This document shows, in pieces, positions 16,848 through 24,921 of a stretch of 34,411 nucleotides of DNA. Position 1 is the stretch's first letter. Each line of letters starts with the position of its first letter. The stretch comes from an uncultured Microbulbifer sp. (lineage in GTDB: Bacteria > Pseudomonadota > Gammaproteobacteria > Pseudomonadales > Cellvibrionaceae): NCBI RefSeq assembly GCF_947489355.1, contig NZ_CANLDD010000047.1, positions 1 to 34,411 on the forward strand. The letters are read 5' to 3'. Under the pieces are notes generated by a model. That model ran no database searches and was not told where the DNA came from. It saw only the letters and a list, made by a program, of their open reading frames with translations. A program made the position numbers and the translations under genes.

Positions 16848-18011
16848 TTAAATGTCTTTCATTTCACCATTTTCCAGCAGCCTGAAGTATTGCCCGTTTT
16901 TGATTAGCAGTCCTTCACTTTTCCGAAATGGAAAACTGAATAAATAGTCTTTTGGATGTTTCACATCAATTGCAAGAACCTTGTTGTTATATAAGGCATT
17001 GACTTTGCTTTGCAATGTATGCCCGACTACCACAGCTTTGGGCTCTACCACTTTTAAGCCCTGCTCAACCTCAAGTTGTGATAAATCATCTTTAAAGTAT
17101 CCTCGATACCATGCGGGTCCGGTTGTGCTGGATCGTAAAAAAGATTCTTTTGTTTCAAGAGTTGGTGTGTAATAGAGTTTTCTATAACCTTCACGGACGA
17201 TATTATTGATATCGGGCAAAGAAAGGCCGAATTCGGTTATCTTGGGATGAATACCGCCATGGGTGAAGGCAACATTATTAATAACTTCAAGAACATTTTT
17301 AGAGGCCAACCAGCGGCCTAAAAATGCATTGTCATCAAATAGTTGATATTGTTGCTTGCCAAGCATACCAGCAATATAAAAATATTTTTTATGCGCTGAT
17401 TGATAGTTTCCTTGAAGGGTTTTTATCTCATGATTTCCTATGATGAAGTGTACTTTCCCACCGGCTCTCTTAGCAGATTGCTCCAGTTTATAGATTCCCC
17501 AAAGAACTTGAGTTGTGGAGGCGCCACGGTCAACAAAATCGCCCACCAGTACAAGATGACCTTGATCAAAAGTCCAATTAAGTTGTGTGTCTGCTACCCC
17601 GTGAATAACAAGAAACTCTCGAAATGCACTAAAACCACTTTCGATATCAGATAGGGCTATTATGGATTCATCGTCATTATAATTTGTATCTGGTGTGGTG
17701 ATTTCAGGGTCAATAGTGACATTAAACGTGCTGTTATCTAATGGAAATGGAACGGTAATAATTAACTTTTCATCTTCAGAATGGTAACCTGTATCTACAT
17801 AATATCCATCATCCTTATTACCCTTTAATATCTTGGTGACCGGTGTTTTGTTTTCATAAAATACATGTACTTCACCATCCAATTTATAGGCAAGCTTATC
17901 TTCGGATAAATGGGCATCAGCGCCAATAAACAACCCAAATGCAACTACACCTGTCATCAATACTATAAAGGTAATCCCGAAGTGCTTTAAATTAGTAAGA
18001 ATTATAGACAT
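16848..18011 (-). CDS. membrane-anchored calcineurin-like phosphatase (Shewanella-like PPP type)
   Basis: Predicted PPP-superfamily metallophosphatase of 387 residues, likely facing the periplasm. One N-terminal transmembrane helix (about 11-30) is followed by a beta-rich spacer to about 115. The catalytic domain has GDFVDRG (157-163), GNHE (192-195), HGG (251-253) and VVGHT (328-332) in the canonical order. The first metal motif, normally GDxHG, reads SDIES (121-125), so the usual His metal ligand is Glu. It resembles Shewanella-like phosphatases by motif arrangement and the GGKVHFIIGNHE stretch. It is the last gene of a PadR - HAAS - phosphatase operon, 24 bases after the HAAS gene. Low-GC codon use differs from the flanking core genes. 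Confidence 0.8.
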   Translation of the reverse strand: MSIILTNLKHFGITFIVLMTGVVAFGLFIGADAHLSEDKLAYKLDGEVHVFYENKTPVTKILKGNKDDGYYVDTGYHSEDEKLIITVPFPLDNSTFNVTIDPEITTPDTNYNDDESIIALSDIESGFSAFREFLVIHGVADTQLNWTFDQGHLVLVGDFVDRGASTTQVLWGIYKLEQSAKRAGGKVHFIIGNHEIKTLQGNYQSAHKKYFYIAGMLGKQQYQLFDDNAFLGRWLASKNVLEVINNVAFTHGGIHPKITEFGLSLPDINNIVREGYRKLYYTPTLETKESFLRSSTTGPAWYRGYFKDDLSQLEVEQGLKVVEPKAVVVGHTLQSKVNALYNNKVLAIDVKHPKDYLFSFPFRKSEGLLIKNGQYFRLLENGEMKDI

Positions 18012-18035
18012 TACTTACTCCTTGGAGTTACTATT

Positions 18036-18584
18036 TTAAATATGCCTTTTCAATATACGGCAAATTTTGTAAGTTAAATATAATATTCCAGTACCAATCA
18101 TTGCGGAGATAGGAGCTAACCATATAGCTGGTATTTCCTGTGCTGAGTAATCAGACTGGTTAAATGAAACTACTAAACTGTTGCCATGTTCAGCATACCA
18201 GACACCAAAGAGTGAAGGAGTGATCATCTTCAGCATTGCAGCTACAACCAGGATAAAACCAATTCCAAATCCAATCGTGTAGACTAAATAGTAGAAACTC
18301 CTGCTAACTCCTTTCTTAAATTTTAATAAGGGCTTTAAGCCTTTTGGTGGTGCAACGCCTATCGTAATATGTTCAATATATCCTGCTGCCAATTCCCTTG
18401 GCGTGCCTAACTTTGCCAAAATTGATTTAATTTCTGTGTTCTCTGAACTTTCTCGTAAGGAGAGAGCTTCATAGATATGACTTTCAATTTCTTGAACCAC
18501 TTCCAGAGCCTGAACTTCACTGATTCTGGATAAGTAAATCTCCAGTTCGGACAGGTAGTTATGAATTAATTTGCTTCTTGCCAT
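18036..18584 (-). CDS. HAAS (DUF1700-type) domain membrane protein
   Basis: A 182-residue protein with an N-terminal helical HAAS domain: YLSELEIYLSRI, then VVQEIESHIYEAL (about 29-41) and LGTPRELAAGYI (about 58-69). Two C-terminal transmembrane segments follow (about 97-120 and 152-172). HAAS proteins typically sit beside PadR regulators and membrane modules; here PadR is 11 bases upstream and a phosphatase 24 bases downstream. The domain is thought to mediate signalling or assembly at the membrane, but no enzymatic role is known. The start is ATG 18584. Confidence 0.85.
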   Translation of the reverse strand: MARSKLIHNYLSELEIYLSRISEVQALEVVQEIESHIYEALSLRESSENTEIKSILAKLGTPRELAAGYIEHITIGVAPPKGLKPLLKFKKGVSRSFYYLVYTIGFGIGFILVVAAMLKMITPSLFGVWYAEHGNSLVVSFNQSDYSAQEIPAIWLAPISAMIGTGILYLTYKICRILKRHI

Positions 18585-18595
18585 GTTATTACCTT

Positions 18596-18946
18596 TTATT
18601 CTTCAATTTTGCATTGATGAAAAAGTTGATTGATGTCTTTTACGGACTTCTGCCACCTGGCCTTGAGCCCATCAAGTTTATCTTTTCCTACTTCAGATAG
18701 CCGATAGTATTTTCTTGGCCTGGATTCACCCTCCTGTAACCAATAACTTTCGACAACACCCTCTCGCTTTAAACGGTCAAGTAGCGGGTACAAAGTTCCT
18801 TCCGTAATTTTCATTGTTTCGAATTGATGAAGGTTTTGAAGAAGTCGAAGGCCGAACTGAGCTTTTTGACCAAGCAAAGCCAAGATCACCATTTCGAGCG
18901 TACCTTTTCGGAATTGCACATCCCATTTATGTTCAAAAGGCTCCAA
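18596..18946 (-). CDS. PadR-family transcriptional regulator
   Basis: A 116-residue DNA-binding protein. The PadR winged helix is clear: KGTLEMVILALLG (about 14-26), the recognition helix region with TEGTLYPLLDRLKREGVVES (about 48-67), and the wing with PRKYYRLSEVGKDKL. A short C-terminal helix for dimerisation follows. The start is TTG 18946, chosen because AAGGAG lies six bases upstream; no ATG fits. It is the first gene of the operon and probably represses it through the palindrome at 18968-18982. PadR proteins usually respond to small molecules or envelope stress; the inducer here is unknown. Confidence 0.9.
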   Translation of the reverse strand: MEPFEHKWDVQFRKGTLEMVILALLGQKAQFGLRLLQNLHQFETMKITEGTLYPLLDRLKREGVVESYWLQEGESRPRKYYRLSEVGKDKLDGLKARWQKSVKDINQLFHQCKIEE

Positions 18947-18961
18947 ATTGCACTCCTTATA

Positions 18962-18989
18962 TGTATAACATAGTAACTATGTACTACAA
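18962..18989 (-). promoter_or_regulatory. candidate promoter of the PadR operon overlapping an operator
   Basis: On the minus strand TTGTAG (18989-18984) and TATACA (18967-18962) are separated by 16 bases and form a plausible sigma70 promoter. The spacer is occupied almost entirely by the palindrome ACATAGT-a-ACTATGT. The predicted start point falls close to the ribosome site of padR, so the leader would be extremely short. This is a reason for caution. Confidence 0.4.
18968..18982. promoter_or_regulatory. perfect 15-bp palindrome, probable PadR operator
   Basis: ACATAGT-a-ACTATGT is a perfect 7-bp inverted repeat with a one-base centre, 22 bases upstream of the padR start codon. PadR regulators bind A+T-rich palindromes containing AT-rich, TACAT/ATGTA-like arms next to their own promoters, so autoregulation is likely. 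A second perfect 7-bp inverted repeat, actacaa / ttgtagt with a 7-base spacer, lies directly adjacent at 18983-19003 and could be a second site. Confidence 0.55.
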
Positions 18990-19003
18990 GGTCGATTTGT
19001 AGT

Positions 19004-19505
19004 GCACTGTGAATAAAATTGCAAGGAAATTTTGAGTTATTTGGCGTTATGAGCCCGGTATGGACAAAAATGCAGCACTGCCTGCCTTGCCCTAAGAAGA
19101 GCGGACAAACGGGGTATCTGCAGGTAGAAAACCGGCAGATACGGCCACAGTGAAATCGAAGAGCACATGGGTATCCACTACGGGGCTGCCTGGCTACAGG
19201 TAAAAGTATCAGGAGGACGATACAGATGTGTTGCACGCCAAGCCGCGCAGTCGCCAGAATGGCTCTGGTCGATGGTTGATACCAGCGCAAGGAGCATTGA
19301 CCCAGAAGCGCCTGAACGACAAGACGCCCGACCCGCGCTATGTTCTGCGACCCACGCGCTCATTCAGAGACTGATCTGACAAGAAACCGGTTTGAAATTG
19401 GCGGTGCCGTGTGGCAATACCTTAAACGCTGAGATCAGTGGTGCAAAAACCCAGAAGGCCAGCGAATGCGTCCTGACCGGTAGAGATGCGGCAACAACTG
19501 AGTGA
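19004..19505. other. intergenic region, probably decayed sequence
   Basis: No supported gene. Short open frames on both strands (for example plus strand 19167-19379) have no ribosome site or recognisable family. The segment leads into the transposase relic at 19506-19646 and may be part of the same degraded insertion. Confidence 0.35.
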
Positions 19506-19646
19506 GAAAGACCTGCAATTCACGCTAAGCGGAGGCAGAAAATATACCCAACTCGCGAAGCCGCCCTCAGAGACACCTTTGCTGACATTGAAAATTTTCA
19601 CACCACCCCACAGCGATCTGGTTCAAAGATCAACTGTCCTCGGTAG
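19506..19646 (+). pseudogene. relic of an IS3-family transposase C-terminus
   Basis: Read in frame from 19506, the translation contains KIYPTREAALRDTFADIE and then NFHTTPQRSGSK before a stop at 19644. This matches the end of IS3/IS2-type OrfB transposases, where YPTREEAR..xxIFDYIExFYNRxRRHS precedes the last residues. The region upstream is interrupted by stops, and the DDE core is missing. No intact terminal repeats are seen. It is an old, inactive fragment. Confidence 0.55.
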
Positions 19647-19999
19647 AATGCGAAAGCGGTTTCAAAAATTGGCGGGTGAGTCTAATAAATGAAAAGTGAT
19701 TCGGATGGTACAGCAAGAATTGACCGTTGACTCTTAGGGTATGGTCAAGCGGCCATTTTCCATATGGCACCTTAGTACACAAAGCGGATGACCGCTTGAG
19801 CCGAGTTTTACCCGATACTGATGCCAGCTTGCTTCTGAAAAATGAATAAGGATAATAGCGGCCATAGTGGTGACAAGTTAAATCTAATATAGTGGGCATA
19901 GAACCTAACCAGAATGCCAGAAGAGCTGTCAAATTTCTTAGTACTTTGCCAACTTCTGGGTGTCTTTATACTGTAGCAAATACGTACGGGATAACCTTC
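19647..19999. other. intergenic region before the lipoprotein pair
   Basis: About 350 bases between the transposase relic and the first lipoprotein gene. It is A+T-rich, with no recognisable gene; it likely contains the promoter of the lipoprotein gene at 20000. Confidence 0.35.
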
Positions 20000-20350
20000 G
20001 TGAAAAATAGCTTTATTGTAGGCATATTTAGCCTTTTAGCGGGATGTGCTTCGGTACAAAAAGAAACCCTGGAGTTACCTACTGCAAAACCTCCGCAACT
20101 GTGGTCTCACCATAAAGCATTAGATATCCATGTGGGTGCTTGTGCTTTAAAAGGGTTAAGTGCGCTTAAAGCTCTCGGCTTTACTCAAGTCGTCAAAAAT
20201 GAAAACTACATATATGGTAACTTTCATAACAATCGCGTGGCAGTAAAGTGCGTGTCAAGAGGCGTGGCCTCGTTTGTTTATTTAGCAGTGGCAGGGCCTA
20301 ATAAAGAAATTGTCGAAAAACTGCGTAATGAAGTTGCCTGGAAAATGTAG
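20000..20350 (+). CDS. small lipoprotein, unknown function
   Basis: A 116-residue predicted lipoprotein. The signal MKNSFIVGIFSLLAGC has lipobox LAGC with Cys16. The mature part contains NNRVAVKCV and ends EKLRNEVAWKM; I do not recognise the family. GTG 20000 is the only start giving a lipoprotein signal. The frame is open from 19892, but that extension is not signal-like. It is followed 68 bases later by a second, YceK-like lipoprotein reading frame on the same strand. Confidence 0.7.
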   Translation: MKNSFIVGIFSLLAGCASVQKETLELPTAKPPQLWSHHKALDIHVGACALKGLSALKALGFTQVVKNENYIYGNFHNNRVAVKCVSRGVASFVYLAVAGPNKEIVEKLRNEVAWKM

Positions 20351-20418
20351 ATATCTTAGCAGATAATCAAAGGCGTATATTTTTCAGATATTGACTGAAT
20401 TAACAGAAGGATAGCTCT

Positions 20419-20742
20419 GCGAAACCAATATTTTTTATATTCATACTCTCCGTATTTTGCGTTTCATGTGCTACAGTAAAAACTGTGGATGCGGAGAATA
20501 ACCAAGTAGATGTTAGTCGCAGAGGTTACAAGTATCTCTGCGAGGAAATTCCCAGGATTTACAGCGGAGCGTGCTACAATTTCTGTTTGATGAATAATGA
20601 ACCAAGTAGAATGGTAAATACTGAAGCAATGATAAATGACGTTCCATTAATGGCGGTTGATACCGTATTCCCGGTGGCGGCAGATACCATTGTTTTACCG
20701 TATGCAATATTTGCACGAGAAAAAAAGGCAATATCACAGTAA
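20419..20742 (+). CDS. YceK/YidQ-family lipoprotein reading frame with no usable start codon
   Basis: The frame is continuous from a stop at 20401-20403 and encodes a lipoprotein-like signal (KPIFFIFILSVFCVSC, lipobox VSC about codon 17). The YceK/YidQ core follows: PRIYSGACYNFCLM, then NDVPLMAVDTVFPVAADTIV and LPYAIF. A good ribosome site (AGAAGGA, 20405-20411) stands seven bases before the expected start, but the codon there is GCG (20419-20421). A single change from GTG would explain it. The first ordinary start, GTG 20485, lies behind the signal peptide and would give an 85-residue cytoplasmic product. This is either a start-loss pseudogene, a sequencing error or a non-standard start. Confidence 0.6.
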   Translation, partial: AKPIFFIFILSVFCVSCATVKTVDAENNQVDVSRRGYKYLCEEIPRIYSGACYNFCLMNNEPSRMVNTEAMINDVPLMAVDTVFPVAADTIVLPYAIFAREKKAISQ

Positions 20743-21042
20743 ATTGACCATATGGAATAAGTTCCAGACACAAGCCGTGTAGCTTACAGTAAACATCTAA
20801 TCAGCACCGGGGTGCCAGGCTCTGCTGCTAAATACAAACAAACCCTCGCTCCCTGGTCGCCAAGTGCAAATTCGCTGCGCGATACAAGTGCATCACACGC
20901 CATTACTATTGTTCACCGCCATGTGCTCAATACCCTCGGCCATGGTGGGGCGCTTTCAAAGTTTCCATCTTGCTGGAGTGACCCACTTAACACAGAAAGC
21001 CGGGCGCAACCATAAACGCCTGTTCAAGCTTTTGTACAGAAA
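20743..21042. other. intergenic region without a recognisable gene
   Basis: 300 bases between convergent genes. Short plus-strand frames (20812-21015, 20864-21049) show no family similarity. The segment is more GC-rich than its neighbours and may be a decayed insertion. Confidence 0.3.
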
Positions 21043-22455
21043 TCAATAGTATGCCCCTCTATAGGTCTTATTTTGGGTATACAGGCTCAGCCGTTCCGAT
21101 ATAAGCGGAATATCCCAATCAAGTTTATTGGCCATTTTTTGTGCTTTTTTCTGCCATTTTAGTGCATCCTTGAATTTTCCAGATTCCGCGTAGGCTGCAG
21201 CCCTGGTTTCCATTATTCTCACTTCATCAAAGTAGTTATCAGCTTTGGAATCAAGTAAATTCAGGGCTTCTTCTCCATTTCTCAGCACATCAAAGTTGGA
21301 GGTTGAAAGTTCCCAGGCCAGCAATAACTTGGCAGTATAGTCTTCAGATTGTGTTGAATTTCTTAACCAGCTTATTGAAGCTCGTGATTTCTCAAAAGAA
21401 ATATCTCTACTTGAAAGTGCGGATCGAGCAAGGGCATTTTGTGCCAGTGAATAGCCGCCAATCGCAGCGGCATTAATCCACTTATAGCCGTTGGCTATAT
21501 CAATCTCACACCCCCTGCCTTCAAGCATATTCCGGCCGATTTCATATTGAGCGTGAGGAAGGCCACTTTTGGCGGATTTTGTAAACCATGAATTGGCGGT
21601 TTTATATTGTAAGTCCACTTTTTTCAAGTAGGATCTAAAATGTCGGAATGTATTGAGACGAGAAGCATAAAGGTACTGCGCTACCGCATCTCCAGCATTT
21701 GCTGCTTCTTCAAGTTCATTTAACTCTCTGGTAAGTTTTTTGGTATTCGTAGCATCGTCTGCCCTATCATTTTCTATACTATAAATAAATTTAGTTCTAT
21801 ATCCGTCAATAGGTTTTCCATTTATTGGCGCCTTATATAAAGCTCGCTTTAGGGCCTTTACAGTTGCTTTTGTGAATCTTTTACTTGTGGATTTGGTTAT
21901 ACTGATATCGCGGGGATAGCCTTCAGGGGAGATGGTAAACTCCGTATGGACAACCCCCATGTGGCCAAATCTAATTTCAGAGTAGGGATATTTTGGGATG
22001 GCTCTTTTAACGGGATTGATCTCTGGGGTGCAATCTTCATCACTGAGAGGTTTTGGAAAGATGTAGTTACTTATCGAGGCGATATTATATATAGGGTCTA
22101 ACTCGGTAAAAAGTTTCTCAGCTGCTTTTTTTTGCGAATCGTCGAATTTATTCAATATTGACTTTGAGATTCGCGTAAAAACTGCATCCTGAAATCCATC
22201 ATTGGCGATTTGCATTAATACATAAGCCTTAACCGGGTCTTTTTTTACAGACTCTCCCCGATAATGCATAACTCCAAGATTAAACAGGGAAGATCTGTCT
22301 CCGATAGCGGCAAGCGCTTCAAAGGCGGTTTTTGCTTCATCAAATTTCCCGGCACTATAAATTTCCATGGCTTTTTCAAAGTTCGCATGGCTTAAAGTCG
22401 AGAAAAAGACAAATTGAACTAGTATAAATGCAAGAATTTTAATAAATTTAAACAC
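21043..22455 (-). CDS. secreted Sel1-repeat protein with an internal TonB C-terminal-like domain
   Basis: A 470-residue exported protein. The signal peptide ends at SHA (about 24). Sel1/TPR-like helical repeats lie at about 30-90. A TonB C-terminal-like domain spans about 150-228 (PKYPYSEIRFGHMGVVHTEF, ISPEGYPRDISI, FTKATVKALKRALYKAP). Further Sel1 repeats run at about 245-345 (ANAGDAVAQYLYASRL, GLPHAQYEIGRNMLEG) and a TPR-like tail follows. It has no N-terminal TonB transmembrane anchor, so it is not a canonical energy transducer; a periplasmic protein-interaction role is inferred. The start is GTG 22455, fixed by the signal peptide although no good ribosome site is seen. A+T-rich codon use matches the surrounding region. 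Confidence 0.75.
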   Translation of the reverse strand: MFKFIKILAFILVQFVFFSTLSHANFEKAMEIYSAGKFDEAKTAFEALAAIGDRSSLFNLGVMHYRGESVKKDPVKAYVLMQIANDGFQDAVFTRISKSILNKFDDSQKKAAEKLFTELDPIYNIASISNYIFPKPLSDEDCTPEINPVKRAIPKYPYSEIRFGHMGVVHTEFTISPEGYPRDISITKSTSKRFTKATVKALKRALYKAPINGKPIDGYRTKFIYSIENDRADDATNTKKLTRELNELEEAANAGDAVAQYLYASRLNTFRHFRSYLKKVDLQYKTANSWFTKSAKSGLPHAQYEIGRNMLEGRGCEIDIANGYKWINAAAIGGYSLAQNALARSALSSRDISFEKSRASISWLRNSTQSEDYTAKLLLAWELSTSNFDVLRNGEEALNLLDSKADNYFDEVRIMETRAAAYAESGKFKDALKWQKKAQKMANKLDWDIPLISERLSLYTQNKTYRGAYY

Positions 22456-22920
22456 TTTAAAGAAGTTTTCGTAGTTTTTCTTGTGATTTATCTGGCGAGG
22501 TAAACAGCGCTTATATTTTTATTCTATTCATAGAAATATTCAAATTTCCCCACCTGTGAGCGGGTTCAAATCGAAAATTCAGCTTCGTTTCGCACATTTA
22601 TATCATCTGCACAGATTCTAATGCCCACTAATTAAAAGCTGAGCGCAATCTGTCAATTTTAAACTATTTATATGTTAAATTCAATCATTAGTGATCGTGC
22701 TTCTCAAGTGCGCCCCTTCACTGGCAAACTGCAAATGTCGCAGCGTTTTTTTTGAAAGCGAAAAGGTCTATTTTGAACAGCAGGGACTGATAACTGCCTG
22801 TTATAAGGTCGATTATTCCCTGAGGAGCCCGCCAAGTATCAAGTGGATTGAGATCACCCACAGCCTCTCTCCTATACTATTGGCATAAAAATTGGTCCAA
22901 TTGTCAGGAAAGTATGGTTT
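22456..22920. other. intergenic region, possible small reading frame
   Basis: A 465-base gap. The left half is very A+T-rich and should hold the promoter of the Sel1 protein. On the plus strand a 65-codon frame (22691-22888, GTG start) reads fairly protein-like toward its end (EKVYFEQQGLITACYKVDYS). It has no ribosome site or known relatives, so I do not call it a gene. Confidence 0.3.
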
Positions 22921-24921
22921 TTATTTTTTATTGATAAGGGATTTAATCAGGTTTTTCATCTCTTTGCTGTTTTTGTGCTGGTCAGAAGCCTTTCCCTTGG
23001 CCCAGAACTGGTACTGCAGCGCCTTGTCCAGTTTATCGAATTGTGCCATATATTCTGGCATATCTTCCTGGGTTACATGATCGGATTTGGATTGAAAGGT
23101 GTATTCCACGGAAAGACTGTCCTCAATGCGCTCAGCCGTGCGAGAAAAGGTGAACCAGGGGTTATCAATCTCGGTGGTGCCCAGTGTTTCCTGCCAGAGC
23201 AATTCACCGCGAATATTGGCCACAGCACGCTGACGGACATCAACGGGGTGCACCAAGGCCAGTGGGCTCTGGCGGATTGGCCTTTGGGGTTTGGGGATAT
23301 ACTGCACAATACCGGACCCATACAGGGAAAAAATCTTGCGCGCCGAACTCAGTTTGGCAAAGGATTGTATTTGGTATTGCTCGGACACCTCCAGACGGTT
23401 TTCCTCCAGGTTGTCACTGTAGCTGATCAAAGGGGCAGGATCGACGCCAGGGTAATAGGTCGCAATAAAATTGGTATAGCCATTTTTGACCTGCTCGGAA
23501 TCCGAGGCCAGAAAAAACCGTCGCACCTGTTCCGCTTTCAGGTGTGAAAAAGTTGTACTAACTTTGAGTTCGGCACTGTTGCCTGCAGGATCTATATCAA
23601 ACTGTTCTTCGATTTCGGTACTCAGCAACGATTTTTCCGCAAAACTGGGTTCCACCCTCTTTAGGTTCCGGGTAGCCGGGGCCACCGGCAGGGCGTGTTC
23701 ATAGTTAAAGAACCCCTTGTGCCTGAGATGAATCCCCTGGCCGGCAGCGGTGGCGTCAACCCAGTATTCCCTGCCGTTAAGTTCGACCAGGTTGATCACA
23801 TGATCGAAAGATCCCGGAGAGGGAATATCCCTGCCAATATCCCGCCCGCGGCTGGAGGATACCAGAGCAGGGTAGGAATGCACGCCGAGGTGGGCGAGCA
23901 TGCTGGTTAACAGAAGCGCCTTGTCCTTGCAGTCGCCGTAGCGTTTTTCCAGAGTTTCCCGCGGGCTTCTTGGCTGGTGTGAGTTGATGCCGAGTTCGAT
24001 GCCGAAATAGCGGATATCCTCCTGCACATATTGGATTGCCTTGTTGACCGCCTCCCCCAGCCCGAACTCTTCGTGCCAGGTGTCCAACTGTTTCCTCAAC
24101 TTACCGGGAAGAGCGCGGTCAATTGCATAGAGGCCCTGGGCCCAGGTATTGACCTGTTTCCAGTTACTGTAGCCAGAGTACTGGATGTAATTCAGTGGAT
24201 CGTGCCAGGTGGGATATTCGCTTTCTGCGAGCACTGCAGGAACATCCAGCAGATCGAGTTCATATACAAAATTGCCCTGGTGGCGGGAGGCTGTCACCGG
24301 GTGTTCCCGGTGATTGAAGCGGTAATGCTGTTTTTGATCGCTGATAATACGTACAAAGCGCCGGTCTACCGATTGGGTCCAGGAGAGGTAGAAACGGCCA
24401 AAGTCACTGCGTTCAAAAATCGGGTTGCTACCCCGAATGGTATAGGCGTAGGTGAGGATATCGCCGGGGCGTATATCCTCAAGGATATAAAGCGCGTTCC
24501 ACTGCTCTGAGTACAGTTTGCTGGAGAGCTCCTGCTCGGTCTGAAATAGTTTGAAGGCTGCCTTCTGCAGGCGATTCAGACGCTTGCCGTCGCGCACGAT
24601 ACTGATATCGTGGACCACCAGGTGTTGAAAAGCGGGATAGAAGCCAAAGGTCAGCTCGGATACCTCCCCCACGCCCTGTTGGTTCAGTGGCTCCATCTCC
24701 AGTTGGAAATAGGATTGCTGGTCTTGGCCCTGGTGCAGTATTTGGGAATTGGACAGGTGATACCGGACACTGCCCCGAGGAAGCTGTTTATTGTCCACAG
24801 GTATCAGTATTTTCACCCACGCCGGGGTTGGTTCAATCGTGATCTCCGGGTCAGCTTTTGCGAGGCATGTGACAAGAAAAAGTGCAGTGGTCAGCATCTG
24901 ACCGAGAAAGCGATATCTCAA
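22921..24921 (-). CDS. secreted DUF3857 and transglutaminase-like protein
   Basis: A 666-residue exported protein. A signal peptide (to about LAKA, 23) is followed by a DUF3857 beta-rich domain (about 60-240) and a transglutaminase-like cysteine-protease fold (about 290-395). The triad is visible: Cys331 in RYGDCKDKA, His374 in SFDHVINLVE and Asp389 in YWVDATA. A DUF2569/DUF3858-like C-terminal beta part follows. It probably acts in the periplasm on peptides or proteins. The start is TTG 24921 because GAGG lies six bases upstream and the signal peptide then has a basic N-terminus; ATG 24897 is the alternative. Confidence 0.88.
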   Translation of the reverse strand: MRYRFLGQMLTTALFLVTCLAKADPEITIEPTPAWVKILIPVDNKQLPRGSVRYHLSNSQILHQGQDQQSYFQLEMEPLNQQGVGEVSELTFGFYPAFQHLVVHDISIVRDGKRLNRLQKAAFKLFQTEQELSSKLYSEQWNALYILEDIRPGDILTYAYTIRGSNPIFERSDFGRFYLSWTQSVDRRFVRIISDQKQHYRFNHREHPVTASRHQGNFVYELDLLDVPAVLAESEYPTWHDPLNYIQYSGYSNWKQVNTWAQGLYAIDRALPGKLRKQLDTWHEEFGLGEAVNKAIQYVQEDIRYFGIELGINSHQPRSPRETLEKRYGDCKDKALLLTSMLAHLGVHSYPALVSSSRGRDIGRDIPSPGSFDHVINLVELNGREYWVDATAAGQGIHLRHKGFFNYEHALPVAPATRNLKRVEPSFAEKSLLSTEIEEQFDIDPAGNSAELKVSTTFSHLKAEQVRRFFLASDSEQVKNGYTNFIATYYPGVDPAPLISYSDNLEENRLEVSEQYQIQSFAKLSSARKIFSLYGSGIVQYIPKPQRPIRQSPLALVHPVDVRQRAVANIRGELLWQETLGTTEIDNPWFTFSRTAERIEDSLSVEYTFQSKSDHVTQEDMPEYMAQFDKLDKALQYQFWAKGKASDQHKNSKEMKNLIKSLINKK

